NCBI GenBank assembly: GCA_034429475.1
Contig: DAOUGD010000060.1
Coordinates: forward strand, 1 to 26,898
Direction of reading: 5' to 3'
DNA from: JAKQHY01 sp034429475
GTDB lineage: Bacteria; Chloroflexota; Anaerolineae; B4-G1; SLSP01
Length of the DNA stretch: 26,898 bases
Positions 14,503-23,109 of the stretch are shown in pieces. Each line of letters opens with the position of its first letter. Positions within the stretch are counted from its first letter, which is position 1. The notes under the pieces are model-generated. The model had not been told where the DNA came from, searched no databases, and saw only the letters and a program-made list of their open reading frames with translations. A program made the translations under genes and the position numbers.

Positions 14503-15656
14503 TGGTATGTTCCAAAGAAGTGATAGGCCAGCGCCCACGCGCCCCCATTCAACAAGGCCACGATGAAGAAAGGCAGGCAGGCCGCCATGTCCACCAGCGC
14601 GCCGCCGAGTAGGGAGCCGAGGATCATCCCGGCGTTCCACGAAAGGTGAATGACGCCAAGTGCCCGGCTGCGCTCTATGGGCGGGATGGCATCGGCTACC
14701 AAACTCGGCATCAACGTTGACAGCGACCACGCCGAGCACGCACCGAGGATGCCGAAGCCGTACAGTCCCCACAGGCGCGGCGCAGAGAGCGCCAATCCCA
14801 ATGCCGCCGTGACGACGCCGGCGAGCATCACCAAGGTGGGGATGCGCCGGCCCCAGCGGTCGGCGGCCCGCCCGACGAGGAGCTGCGTCATGGCTGCGGC
14901 GATCAGGCTGACGGTGCTGTAGAGGCCGACGGCGGTGTTGTTATCCGCGCTGCGTTTGATCAGGAGGGGCATCAGCGTCATCACCATGCCCCAGTAGCAC
15001 GTGGGAAGAAAGCGCAGCAGGCCCAGAACGATGACGCGCGGCTGGCGCAGAGCGTCCCGGTAGCCGCCGGACATGCGCAGGAGAGACGGTCTGACTCCGG
15101 TTAAGTCGCCGCGCGAGGCCGGCATCCCCAGGGCAAAGGCGCAACCCAGCGCGGAAAATCCGGCCAGCGCCCCGCCAAAGATACCGTAATTCCAAAAATC
15201 CAGCAACCAGCCGGCGAGGGGACCGATCAGCGCGCCGCCCAGGGTGAAGCCCCAGTTGTAGAAAGCCGACAACATCCCCAGCCGCGCCGGCGGCGCTACA
15301 TCAATCAAATAACTCTGCCCGCCCAGCGTGATCAGCGCCATCCCCGCGCTGCCGAGCATCCACAAGATCATGACCCATCCTGGTAGGGGGGAAAGGTAGA
15401 GAAGACTGCTCAACACAAAGCCGACCAGCCCCAGCGCCAACGTCTGCTTATGTCCCAGGTTATCGCACAACGCGCCGCCCAACATGGAAGCGGCCATCCC
15501 CACGACCTGCCCCAACGCGATCCACACGGAAGCCGCCGCCGCCGAGTACGCCAACTGTTCGTTGAGGTAGATCGGCAGGAAAGAACGGAGCGGCGTGAAG
15601 ACTACGCCGCTCAGCAGTTGGACGATCAGTAGGGCAATAATCGGCCAGCGTTTCAT
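14487..15656 (-). CDS. MFS transporter
   Basis: This 389-residue integral membrane protein with about 12 hydrophobic helices has the layout of a major facilitator drug/proton-antiporter-type transporter. MFS signature loops are visible between helices 2 and 3 ('GGALCDNLGHKQT') and between helices 8 and 9 ('GRAADRWGRRIPT'), which mark the two six-helix halves. The substrate is unknown. Its ATG overlaps the stop of the upstream membrane-protein gene in a GGATGA arrangement, so translation should be coupled. It is last in the four-gene chain that starts at 18056. Its final residues and stop codon come from a heptamer repeat, suggesting that the original C-terminus was altered. Confidence 0.9.
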   Translation of the reverse strand: MKRWPIIALLIVQLLSGVVFTPLRSFLPIYLNEQLAYSAAAASVWIALGQVVGMAASMLGGALCDNLGHKQTLALGLVGFVLSSLLYLSPLPGWVMILWMLGSAGMALITLGGQSYLIDVAPPARLGMLSAFYNWGFTLGGALIGPLAGWLLDFWNYGIFGGALAGFSALGCAFALGMPASRGDLTGVRPSLLRMSGGYRDALRQPRVIVLGLLRFLPTCYWGMVMTLMPLLIKRSADNNTAVGLYSTVSLIAAAMTQLLVGRAADRWGRRIPTLVMLAGVVTAALGLALSAPRLWGLYGFGILGACSAWSLSTLMPSLVADAIPPIERSRALGVIHLSWNAGMILGSLLGGALVDMAACLPFFIVALLNGGAWALAYHFFGTYQKRET

Positions 15657-16711
15657 CCGCTAAAAATCCATTGCCCCATCAGGAAGCTGGCGAGGTTCAT
15701 GGCGAGGCTCAGGACGCCGGCTTCAACCAGGGTGAGGGATTTCCGGCTCAGGAAAAAGAGCAGCGCCGCTTCGGTTATGACAACGAAGAGTTCCGTCAGT
15801 AGCAACATCCAGCCATAAGGCAGGCCGGGGACGACCACGGCGTAATTGCCATACGCGGTCACAGCAAATATAATAACGAGGCCAACTATCGTCACCGGAA
15901 ACGATAGTAGCGTCACAATCAGCGCCAAGAGGCGCATGGACTTGTCTTTAGACAGGGAAATCCACAGCAGCATTGCTATGTAGAAAACCGCCAACGCCGT
16001 CACATAGAAGCTAAGTGTGCGCCGATAAAGCGGCTGGAATTGCGTCCAGGCGGGAAACACCGACCAGGCCAGCAAGTATGAAAACGGTTGGATCACTTGC
16101 ACCCACAATAGCCGTTTACCCAATAGCTTACGCTCCGACTTTTTCCAGAACCATAGTACTGCTGCCGCAACCACCAGTTCTACGATAAGGGTCAAAAAAA
16201 AACTGGTAAGGAAATCGGGGCGTGCGGATTCGGGCGCAACGAACGCCGCGTCTTCTGTCAAGACCAGTTCCGTTCCCTGCACCTGAACCTGCCAGGCTTT
16301 ATCGTCGCTCCAACTCGTCGGCATCCCCGCGGTGATCGGACTGACGCGCACTCCGTCGGAAAACTGGGCGATCAGTTGAAAAGCAGTCCCGGCTTCTCCA
16401 TACGGGATCGTCGCCAAACACAGCTCTCCGGCGCACGCAAACGTAACTCGCGGCAAGGGCGCCCCCAACACGCAACCCGGCAGATCACAGACGCCGTGAG
16501 TCTGCACAAACGCCGGCGGATCACACGTTTCGTCGGCGCAAACCACCCACTGCACACCCTCCAGCCGGGGATGTGGCTCCGTCGAATACACGAAGGTGAA
16601 CCACAGCTTGGCCGGCGGCGGCGCGGCGTTGGCGGAAACAAGGCCAGCGCCAAGTAGAAGCAAGGCGGTCAGTAAAAGTCCCAGAATGGTAGATTTCACG
16701 ATAGGTTTCAT
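15653..16711 (-). CDS. Unknown membrane protein with Cys-rich exported N-terminal domain
   Basis: This 352-residue protein starts at the ATG at 16711, where a signal peptide begins (about 1-29, ending 'VSANA'). A long in-frame extension upstream overlaps the previous gene and is rejected. The exported part (about 30-170) has three close cysteine pairs: 'CADETC', 'CDLPGC' and 'CAGELC', likely disulfides outside the membrane. About seven hydrophobic helices fill residues 175-350. No known family is recognised. It starts 11 bp after the methyltransferase stop and overlaps the MFS start, so it belongs to the same transcript. A sensor or transport accessory role is a guess from context only. Confidence 0.82.
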   Translation of the reverse strand: MKPIVKSTILGLLLTALLLLGAGLVSANAAPPPAKLWFTFVYSTEPHPRLEGVQWVVCADETCDPPAFVQTHGVCDLPGCVLGAPLPRVTFACAGELCLATIPYGEAGTAFQLIAQFSDGVRVSPITAGMPTSWSDDKAWQVQVQGTELVLTEDAAFVAPESARPDFLTSFFLTLIVELVVAAAVLWFWKKSERKLLGKRLLWVQVIQPFSYLLAWSVFPAWTQFQPLYRRTLSFYVTALAVFYIAMLLWISLSKDKSMRLLALIVTLLSFPVTIVGLVIIFAVTAYGNYAVVVPGLPYGWMLLLTELFVVITEAALLFFLSRKSLTLVEAGVLSLAMNLASFLMGQWIFSG

Positions 16712-16722
16712 CTTTCTTCCGC

Positions 16723-17532
16723 TCACAGTTGATAATACACAATCCGATGCGCCAGCCGCGCCACTTTGAAGGCGCCCGCCAGTTGGTAGGCCAGGCGATA
16801 CCCCCAAGGGAGGCGGGCCAGGTCGGGGTCTTGGGTGAAGTACCACTCCTCCAAGAGACGCACACCAGGCGCCCAGGTCTCGACTTCATGCGGGTCGTCC
16901 AGGCCCCAGCCGAGGGTCGCGCCGGTGGAATGAAGCGAGGGATGGTGAGTGGCCGCGCGCGCCGTCATCCGGCTGAAGACGTCCGCGATCAACCTACAGC
17001 CCGGAAAGGTTTCGCGCAGCCGGAGCACCAGCCGCCGGACATCCGCCTCGTCCAGGTACATCAGCAGGCCCTCGGCCAGCACCAGCACCGGCTGGGTCGT
17101 CGGCGCGACGCTGTCCATCCAGGCGAGATCGGTGACGGAGGAGGCGATCAGGTGGTAGCGCTCAGTTTCGGTGAAGAAACGGCGGCGCAGGTCGGCCACG
17201 GGCGGCATGTCCAGGTCGTACCAGGTGACGCGGTCGTTGTCCACGCGCCAGAAGCGGGTGTCCAGGCCGCAGCCCAGTTGCAGCACCACGCCGTCAGGGT
17301 GGCTGGAGAGGAACCCCCGCGTGACGGCGTCCAGCTTTTTGGCGCGCTGGCAGACCAGCACGACGGTCTTGTAGGGGACGTGCAGGCGGGTGAAGTCGTA
17401 ATCCACCTGATTCAGGATGTCCTGCGCCAGCGGGTCAAAGAACAGGGGGTTGCCCGGTTGGGCTTTGGCGTAGAGCGTGATCAACAGGGTTTCCTGCTCA
17501 GGGGTCAACGTTACTTTGGCTTTGGTGTTCAT
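16723..17532 (-). CDS. SAM-dependent methyltransferase, leucine carboxyl methyltransferase (LCM) family
   Basis: This 269-residue class I methyltransferase has 'VVLQLGCGLDTRFWRV' as SAM motif I, 'VTWYDLDMPPV' as the acidic loop after strand 2, and 'VLVLAEGLLMYLDEADV', the LCM/PpmP hallmark near motif IV. Bacterial members methylate small molecules or polyketide-type products; protein phosphatase carboxyl methylation is the eukaryotic role and is not implied here. The ATG overlaps the GNAT stop (ATGA) and has AGGAGGAG 7 bases upstream. Coupling to an acetyltransferase upstream and a transporter downstream suggests modification and export of one small molecule, which is inference. Confidence 0.88.
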   Translation of the reverse strand: MNTKAKVTLTPEQETLLITLYAKAQPGNPLFFDPLAQDILNQVDYDFTRLHVPYKTVVLVCQRAKKLDAVTRGFLSSHPDGVVLQLGCGLDTRFWRVDNDRVTWYDLDMPPVADLRRRFFTETERYHLIASSVTDLAWMDSVAPTTQPVLVLAEGLLMYLDEADVRRLVLRLRETFPGCRLIADVFSRMTARAATHHPSLHSTGATLGWGLDDPHEVETWAPGVRLLEEWYFTQDPDLARLPWGYRLAYQLAGAFKVARLAHRIVYYQL

Positions 17533-18056
17533 AGGGGCTCCTCCTGTGATAGTGTGTAACTTCGACTTATCCGATAATGATTCCGCTCCAATCTTTCTTC
17601 ATAACCCACATACCTAAACCCATTCTTCTCCAGAACCCGGATGGATGCTTTGTTATCCCGATGCGCAAAGGCGTTGATTTCTTCCAGTCTATGCAGCGCA
17701 AATCCGATGTCAACTGAAGTTTTCACGAGTTCGCCAGCAAATCCTCTTCCCCAATAGGCAGGATGAAAGAAGTAAATGACCTCTACCCCCCACCCCGGAT
17801 CAAACGGGTCTACGTTCAATCCGCCCCAGCCAATGATCCGGTCCTCCGAGCGCAAAACGACTGTCCACGGGGCAAATCCCAACTCGTCCTTTTCCCTGGC
17901 ATATGCCCGCAATCGCCTTGCCGCCGCCTCTCTCGTCTTGGTGCAGACGGTGTATTGCATCGCTATGGGGTCGCTTTGGATGAGAAAAAGCGGGTCAATG
18001 TCGTCTTCGACGAAGGGGCGTAAACATAACCGATTGGTTTCAATGACCTCGTTCAT
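17529..18056 (-). CDS. GNAT acetyltransferase, RimJ/RimL type
   Basis: This 175-residue GCN5-related acetyltransferase begins with the 'ETNRLCLRPFVEDDIDPLF' opening typical of RimJ/RimL-like members. It has the acetyl-CoA binding loop around 'PAYWGRGFAGELV' (Q/RxxGxG/A type) and the closing 'NKASIRVLEKNGFRYVG'. It transfers an acetyl group from acetyl-CoA to an amine; the acceptor is unknown and is not necessarily a ribosomal protein. The ATG at 18056 has AGG 8 bases upstream; an in-frame GTG three codons earlier is possible. It is the first gene of a tight four-gene chain. Confidence 0.88.
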   Translation of the reverse strand: MNEVIETNRLCLRPFVEDDIDPLFLIQSDPIAMQYTVCTKTREAAARRLRAYAREKDELGFAPWTVVLRSEDRIIGWGGLNVDPFDPGWGVEVIYFFHPAYWGRGFAGELVKTSVDIGFALHRLEEINAFAHRDNKASIRVLEKNGFRYVGYEERLERNHYRISRSYTLSQEEPL

Positions 18057-18111
18057 GATGAGCACCTGCTATTCGTTAGACTTGTGCCTGAGTAAATCAC
18101 AAAGAAATATG

Positions 18112-18183
18112 GGACGCAGATTCACGCAGATTCACGCAGATAAATTTTAAAAAATCAGCGTTCATCGGCGTTTATCTGCGTCC
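18112..18183. repeat. 10-bp-period palindromic repeat (ATCTGCGTTC type), second copy
   Basis: Three left units (GGACGCAGAT, TCACGCAGAT, TCACGCAGAT; 18112-18141) face three right units (ATCAGCGTTC, ATCGGCGTTT, ATCTGCGTCC; 18154-18183) across an AT-rich 12-base loop. The unit and the GGACGC/GCGTCC caps match the element at 13170-13237, 5 kb away. It lies between the FtsX stop and the GNAT gene. Confidence 0.85.
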
Positions 18184-18216
18184 AAATCTTTTAAAAGTCG
18201 TTGACCGGGCCAGTAC

Positions 18217-21111
18217 CTACACCGTCTCGCCCATCTTGATGGCCTGGAACAACTTCATCTTCATGAGCGAGCGCACCAACACACCCAGCGCGACGACGAA
18301 CAAGGCCGCGAACAGGGCGTAAAGGCGCAGGATCGCCGGCCACGAAATTTCGACGATGAAGGGCGGCGTGTAGGCGGTCGCGTCCGCGCCCATTTGCAGG
18401 TAGGGGATGAAGGTGTGGCTGGCCCAGATGCCCAGGCCCGTCCCGGCGGCGCTGCCGATGACGAGGAGAAAAATCAGCTCCCAGGCGATGAAGGCCGTCA
18501 TGGCGCGTGTGGAGAGGCCCACGGCGCGCAACACGCCCAACTCGACGGCGCGGCGGCGGAACGAGAAGAGGGTGTACAGGATGAAGCCCAACGCGGTCAG
18601 CACGGCGGCGGCCCCAAAGCCCACCGAAAGGAGGCCGAAAAGTCCCTGGCGTTCCGGCTGCCGCTGCGCTTTGAGGATGCGCTGCGGAGCGGACAGCATC
18701 GCTTCTGCCCCCAGGTTCATCTCCCACATCTCATCAGCCAAGTGATCATAATCCACATCCGGCTGCGTGTCCAGCCACACGCGATAGGGAAGCTGTCCCT
18801 GAGACTGCATGAAGAAGTAATCCAGGTTGCCCACCACCAGTGGACCGGTGTCGGGATACCACGTCGGGAAATAGTCAAAGCTGCCGACGATCTTGAGCGC
18901 GAGCGCCGCCGAGACGTCATAGCCCTCCACGGTGATGTTGAGGGTGTCGCCGACGTTGAAGAAGTACGTTTCCATAAACTCGCGGGGGAGCAAGACGCCG
19001 TTCTCGGTGATGGCAAGGGCGTTCATCAACTCCCCCAACGATGCAGGGGCGAAATCCGCGCGCCAGAAAGCGACCTGTGGGAAATCCAGGCGATCCACGC
19101 CGAGGAACGTCCCGGCCTTGAACCTGTCGCCGGTCTGCACCAGCGCCTTGTAGCGTCCGAGGCGCGCCGATGCCGCCACGCCGGGCAACGTGCGGTACTC
19201 CGTCACCGGGAGAAAAGCCCAACGCGCTTCGTCGTCGTCGAGCGGGAGCAGCATCAGATTGTCGCCGCTGCTGCCGGCCTCGTCGCCGGTATCCAGCAGG
19301 CTCGCGTCGGCCCCCACCCAGTAGAACTGCTGATCGTGCAGGTGCGTTTCCAACGTGGCCGATAGCGACGCCGTATAGGTCGCCATGCTCAGGGTGAGGA
19401 TGAGCAGGCCGAGCGGCGCGGCGTAGACGCCAGGGGCGCGCGCCAGTTGCCGCGCGGCGAGCAGGAATCCCACGCTGCGCGTCTGCGCGCTCAGCCAGGC
19501 CAGCGCCTTCATCAGCCAGGGGAGAACGCGCAGGATGACGAGCGCCAGGGCGAAGAGGCTCAAGGCGGGCGCCAGGAACAAAAGGGGATTTTGCAGCGGA
19601 TCGGAGGCCGCTATCTCTGTGGACGGCGCCAGCCCACCCTGTTGGCGCAGCAGATACGCGCCGTATCCCGCCGGGATGAGGAGCAGCACGTCTAGCCAGG
19701 CGCGCTGCCACCAGGGGGGGCGCAAGACGCGGGCACGCTCCTGCTTGTACGTGACGATAGTATGCCGCGCCGCCTCCAAAGTCGGGATAACCTGGGCGAT
19801 GACGGCGCAAATCGCCGCTGCGACGCCGAAGCGCGCCGTGGCCCACGTCATCCCCACACGCAAGTCGGTCGCCAGCGAGAAATCCAGGAAGCTGCGCGCC
19901 TGGCCGATGGCGTAGGCCAGCAGGAGGCTAAGGGGCAGCGCGACGATCAGAGCAATTGCGCCCAATACCACACTTTCCAGTGCGGTGATACTGCTCACCT
20001 GGGATGCGGTGGCCCCCCGGCTGCGCAGGATCGCAATCTGGTTGCGGTGGTGCTCTACCGTCAGGGTGATGACGAGCACGATAAAGACGACGATCAGGCT
20101 GAGGATGGGCACGCTGAAAGCAAAGAGGAGCGCGGTCAATCCGTTGGCGGCTTCCTGATAGCTCTGCAACACCTTGACCGGGTCGGTATCCAGATTCGTC
20201 CCCGCCAGCAGTTTCGTGACGTCGCGCCGCAGGAGTTCGATGCGCGTCAACAATGGCGCTATATCGCTCATATAGAGCTTTTCCGCATCCAGCGGCAAGT
20301 ACCAGACCGCCTGATAGATTTCGTCCTCAAGCGCCGGGCTGATGCGGTTGGCGAAAGTGGATTCTGACACAAACAGGGTGTTTTCCAAAGCCACCTGATA
20401 GACCCAGAAGTCTTCACGGGGGTCAGCGGGTTCCCATATCCCGGCGACGCGCATCTCAAACTTTGCCGGCGCGTCCTCATACCCTTGCATGGCGCGCAGG
20501 TCATACGCGATGTAAGTCTCCCCTATCTGCACGCCCATCTTCTCGGCGATGGTTTTGTGGATGGCGATCTCGAACGCGCCTTCGGGGTTCGTGGCATCCG
20601 CCGGGAAGCTGCCTTCAAGGATGCGAATGTGCTGCTCAGGCTGCCCCACACAGGCCAGCTCGATCCGATACCGGGGTTGTATCTCGGTGACTTTGTCGGC
20701 ATCCTGGGCGGAGAAGAGGCCCAGCGTGCCCGTATTGAACATCCGCGCGCCGGGTACGTCGGGCGCAGGCGGCAACTTCAAATCGCGGTACACCTGGTCG
20801 GCGAAGTAGCTGTCCAGCGGGCCGACGTGCTCCCACTGCACCGGCCCGGTAAACGACCCTGAATAGCGAAAAAGCAGGGCCACCGGGGGGCGAATGGTCT
20901 GGCCGCGATACCGGGGCGTATCGGAGAACAAGCCCTCGCTCAACATCCGGTAATAGGTCGCCTCGGCGTAGAGGGGGATGCTCATCACCAGGGCGATGAC
21001 GACGACCAGCCCCAGCAGAATTGCCAGCGCCAGTCCACGCAGCGCGAGCAGGCGCTTGAAGGCAATCAGACAGGAAGACCAGAGACGGAGGAAGGGTTTG
21101 AGTATAAACAA
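18217..21111 (-). CDS. FtsX/MacB-type ABC transporter permease
   Basis: This 964-residue inner-membrane permease has two FtsX domains: an N-terminal helix (about 24-47), a large external domain, three helices with 'AILRSRGATASQV' in the first FtsX domain (about 325-440), a second external domain, and three more helices with 'LGVLRAVGLSTRAM' near the C-terminus. The 'LRSRGA'/'LRAVGL' coupling-helix motifs are typical of the LolCE/MacB/YtrF-like group, which moves lipids or peptides outward or acts mechanically. No ABC ATPase gene lies in the window. The start is a TTG at 21111, 8 bp after the toxin stop with no good ribosome-binding site; the next ATG would remove the first helix. Family is firm; start and substrate are uncertain. 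Confidence 0.88.
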   Translation of the reverse strand: MFILKPFLRLWSSCLIAFKRLLALRGLALAILLGLVVVIALVMSIPLYAEATYYRMLSEGLFSDTPRYRGQTIRPPVALLFRYSGSFTGPVQWEHVGPLDSYFADQVYRDLKLPPAPDVPGARMFNTGTLGLFSAQDADKVTEIQPRYRIELACVGQPEQHIRILEGSFPADATNPEGAFEIAIHKTIAEKMGVQIGETYIAYDLRAMQGYEDAPAKFEMRVAGIWEPADPREDFWVYQVALENTLFVSESTFANRISPALEDEIYQAVWYLPLDAEKLYMSDIAPLLTRIELLRRDVTKLLAGTNLDTDPVKVLQSYQEAANGLTALLFAFSVPILSLIVVFIVLVITLTVEHHRNQIAILRSRGATASQVSSITALESVVLGAIALIVALPLSLLLAYAIGQARSFLDFSLATDLRVGMTWATARFGVAAAICAVIAQVIPTLEAARHTIVTYKQERARVLRPPWWQRAWLDVLLLIPAGYGAYLLRQQGGLAPSTEIAASDPLQNPLLFLAPALSLFALALVILRVLPWLMKALAWLSAQTRSVGFLLAARQLARAPGVYAAPLGLLILTLSMATYTASLSATLETHLHDQQFYWVGADASLLDTGDEAGSSGDNLMLLPLDDDEARWAFLPVTEYRTLPGVAASARLGRYKALVQTGDRFKAGTFLGVDRLDFPQVAFWRADFAPASLGELMNALAITENGVLLPREFMETYFFNVGDTLNITVEGYDVSAALALKIVGSFDYFPTWYPDTGPLVVGNLDYFFMQSQGQLPYRVWLDTQPDVDYDHLADEMWEMNLGAEAMLSAPQRILKAQRQPERQGLFGLLSVGFGAAAVLTALGFILYTLFSFRRRAVELGVLRAVGLSTRAMTAFIAWELIFLLVIGSAAGTGLGIWASHTFIPYLQMGADATAYTPPFIVEISWPAILRLYALFAALFVVALGVLVRSLMKMKLFQAIKMGETV

Positions 21112-21119
21112 AGTAGGAT

Positions 21120-21662
21120 TTATATCAAGTCATCCAACCTGGCAACGGGAGACCGGTAACGCAATGCTATCATCTGGGCAAGAATTTCATTGGCCCTGGC
21201 TAATGACCAATACTCCTCCCGCACTGCGCGAATCAGAATACCGATTGTGCCTGTCAAACGCACATTCCTTCCGCTTGCCATACGACGCGCAGCCAGATCG
21301 TCACTTCCCAACACGAGACCACGCGCCAGCGCCAGCGCCAGACAAGAAGCCTCACCCGACGCCAATGGAGGAGATAATTGGGCATACAGTTTCTTCTCTT
21401 CAGCGAGGTCCAGGGATAGAACCGGCAACCAACCGGTGGAATGGAGAGGTGTCAAGATCTGTTCGACAGTCTGAAGCTGATGGTATCCGGCATAGAGGCC
21501 CTGGTGAAGTTCCTCGACGACCATCAACGTCGTGCAGGCCCTGCCACGATACAACGTTTCTAACAGCGCAACCTGCTCTACAATTGCAAAGTTAGACAGA
21601 AGCGTGGTGTCAAAGACAAACTTGAAACCTTCCGCCCCTGGCTCACGCATACTTGGCGTCAT
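21120..21662 (-). CDS. PIN-like toxin (DUF3368 type)
   Basis: This 180-residue protein has the acidic signature of PIN-fold ribonucleases: Asp18 in 'FDTTLLSNF', a Glu pair in 'VVEELHQGL', Glu in 'SGEASCLALAL' and the Asp pair in 'LGSDDLAARR'. This corresponds to the DUF3368/PIN toxins that accompany UPF0175 antitoxins and are expected to cut RNA. The start at 21662 has AGGAG 7 bases upstream and overlaps the antitoxin gene by 20 bp; a second ATG at 21650 is possible. The FtsX gene follows within 8 bp of the stop. Toxin activity is inferred from family and pairing. Confidence 0.82.
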   Translation of the reverse strand: MTPSMREPGAEGFKFVFDTTLLSNFAIVEQVALLETLYRGRACTTLMVVEELHQGLYAGYHQLQTVEQILTPLHSTGWLPVLSLDLAEEKKLYAQLSPPLASGEASCLALALARGLVLGSDDLAARRMASGRNVRLTGTIGILIRAVREEYWSLARANEILAQMIALRYRSPVARLDDLI

Positions 21663-21960
21663 CGAGACACTCCTGGACCGTTTGCGGTCCCAGGTGAATC
21701 GAAACCCCCGCCTCGCGCAGGATATCCTTCATCTCCTCCTGAGAAACCCCTAAAAGCGTGGCGGCCCGCCCCAGGCTGATGTCGCCAGCCGCATAGGCAC
21801 TAACAAGCATTTTGATCTTAATCCGGGGATTCGCTTGAAACAGTGCTTGTAAAGCATTACGCAACACCGCCTGTTCATCAGAGTACAACCCGCTCTTTAT
21901 CAACTGATCGAACTGCCAGCGAATCAAGTTGGGTTCAAGCAAATTCTCTAAGACTGCCAT
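21643..21960 (-). CDS. UPF0175-type antitoxin
   Basis: This 105-residue protein has an N-terminal dimerisation-like helix pair and a helix-turn-helix-like 'ISLGRAATLLGVSQEEMKDIL' near residues 60-82, the pattern of the UPF0175 family. These proteins are encoded just before DUF3368/PIN toxins and are thought to neutralise them and repress the operon. The ATG has a full AAGGAGG 6 bases upstream and an extended -10 promoter close by. The gene overlaps the toxin start, as in many type II modules. Confidence 0.85.
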   Translation of the reverse strand: MAVLENLLEPNLIRWQFDQLIKSGLYSDEQAVLRNALQALFQANPRIKIKMLVSAYAAGDISLGRAATLLGVSQEEMKDILREAGVSIHLGPQTVQECLDDAKYA

Positions 21961-21984
21961 ATTGCCTCCTTGTTGCTTTCCTTC

Positions 21985-21993
21985 ATTATAGCA
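21985..21993 (-). promoter_or_regulatory. Extended -10 promoter of the toxin-antitoxin module
   Basis: On the - strand the sequence TGCTATAAT forms an extended -10 element with a perfect hexamer, 24 bp before the antitoxin ATG. No good -35 box is seen, which fits an extended -10 promoter. It directly abuts the GH116 tail fragment. Confidence 0.65.
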
Positions 21994-21997
21994 TGAT

Positions 21998-22258
21998 TCA
22001 AACTGGCAAAACCTGCGGCGGATGCGGCGCGTACATCAACTTCTCCAACGGAATCACCCCCGCCTTCACCTCCACAAATGGCTCGCCATTTTTCACGCCG
22101 ACCGTGCCATACCCCGTCGCCGTACTGAGGAAGACGCGGAAGTCACCGGGGACAGCCGGATGGATATAAAGCACCTTCTCCACCACGTCGTAGTACACAC
22201 CGATCAGACCTTGCAGCAGGCCGTAAGATAACAACATCTCACGAGCATATCAGTGGCC
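21998..22258 (-). pseudogene. Decayed fragment of a second GH116 glycosidase gene (C-terminal end)
   Basis: The translated fragment repeats the last 80 or so residues of the intact GH116 gene: 'SYGLLQGL', 'DFRVFLSTATGYGTVGV' and 'GEPFVEVKAGVI' are shared. Nucleotide identity is visibly high. The homology extends upstream of any usable start, through a Trp codon that has become TGA on the - strand (22250-22252), so the piece is dead. The upstream 2.1 kb of the gene is missing. It is separated from the intact copy by the TolB-like gene. Confidence 0.88.
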
Positions 22259-22264
22259 TATTCG

Positions 22265-23071
22265 CTAGTTATGTGAGACTGGCGACCAATCGGGTTCCAT
22301 ATCGTTAGCGGGATCAGTCGTCAGACGGTGTATTTTCTTTGTTGCAGTATCAAGAACATATATATCCACATTACCATCCAGTCCCCTCGCACTGAATGTA
22401 ATCCAACGTGAGTTAGGAGAACGAGAAGCAAGAGTAGAGGAATGCCAACCATGGGCTAAAGTAAGACGCAACCCATTATTAGAAATGATGTCGTTCATTT
22501 TTTCGCTCAAGACAACTCTTGTTGTAATTAGTTCTGGTTGAACATCATGCTCCCAATCTATAAGTATGACATCTTCAGGTTCAAAACAGGGGTAATGCCT
22601 GGAACTGGTTGTATCAACTGGTGTTCCGTATAGATATGATATCGGAGAGCCATGACTTAATGAGAGTTCCCATGCCAAACACCTTCCACCATGGCTCCAC
22701 CAAAAGCCGGTCAACTGATATCCACCAGAAAGTTTATCATACACTTGGTGTTCAATCCCTGTGTCCAAATCAAGCACATGTATCCATGTGCGCCCCCCTG
22801 GTCCAATTTGGACACGCATAAATGCTAACTTTGCACCGTCAGGAGACCAAATAGGATAGACTATCGCGTCCCCGGCGTCCCCATTATATGTCAGGCGACG
22901 CAATCCTGAGCCGTCAGGATTTATCACGTATAATTCCTCTTTCCCGTCCCGGTCAGAGACAAAAACAATACGCCCCACCAGAGCCGATGCTCTGTCAGAA
23001 CATACTGCTACCGTGATCATCAACAACAGGATTATTCTTACAATAGATAGTCCGACTTTATAGACTTTCAT
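22265..23071 (-). CDS. Secreted TolB-like (PD40/WD40) beta-propeller protein
   Basis: This 268-residue protein has an N-terminal hydrophobic signal (about 1-30). It continues with 'GRIVFVSDRDGKEELYVIN', 'DGSGLRRLTYNGD', 'PIWSPDGAKLAF' and later 'NSRWITFSARGLDGNVDIYV', the repeated blades of TolB-like propellers. It is short for a full six-blade propeller, and the middle blades are degenerate. Base composition is clearly AT-richer than its neighbours, with codon choices to match, which suggests acquisition from elsewhere. No clear ribosome-binding site precedes the ATG at 23071. It lies exactly between the intact GH116 gene and the dead copy of that gene's tail. Binding role unknown. Confidence 0.78.
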   Translation of the reverse strand: MKVYKVGLSIVRIILLLMITVAVCSDRASALVGRIVFVSDRDGKEELYVINPDGSGLRRLTYNGDAGDAIVYPIWSPDGAKLAFMRVQIGPGGRTWIHVLDLDTGIEHQVYDKLSGGYQLTGFWWSHGGRCLAWELSLSHGSPISYLYGTPVDTTSSRHYPCFEPEDVILIDWEHDVQPELITTRVVLSEKMNDIISNNGLRLTLAHGWHSSTLASRSPNSRWITFSARGLDGNVDIYVLDTATKKIHRLTTDPANDMEPDWSPVSHN

Positions 23072-23109
23072 ATTGAGGAATTCTTTTACCGTTCAATCCG
23101 TATCCCTAT

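Noticed and set aside
16712..16846. N-terminal extension of the Cys-rich membrane protein
   Set aside because: The open frame continues upstream but overlaps the methyltransferase gene and would bury the signal peptide; the ATG at 16711 is the natural start.
18066..18111. Promoter of the four-gene chain (TTGTGA and TCTAAC on the - strand)
   Set aside because: The spacing is 16 bp but the -10 box is poor; not strong enough to list.
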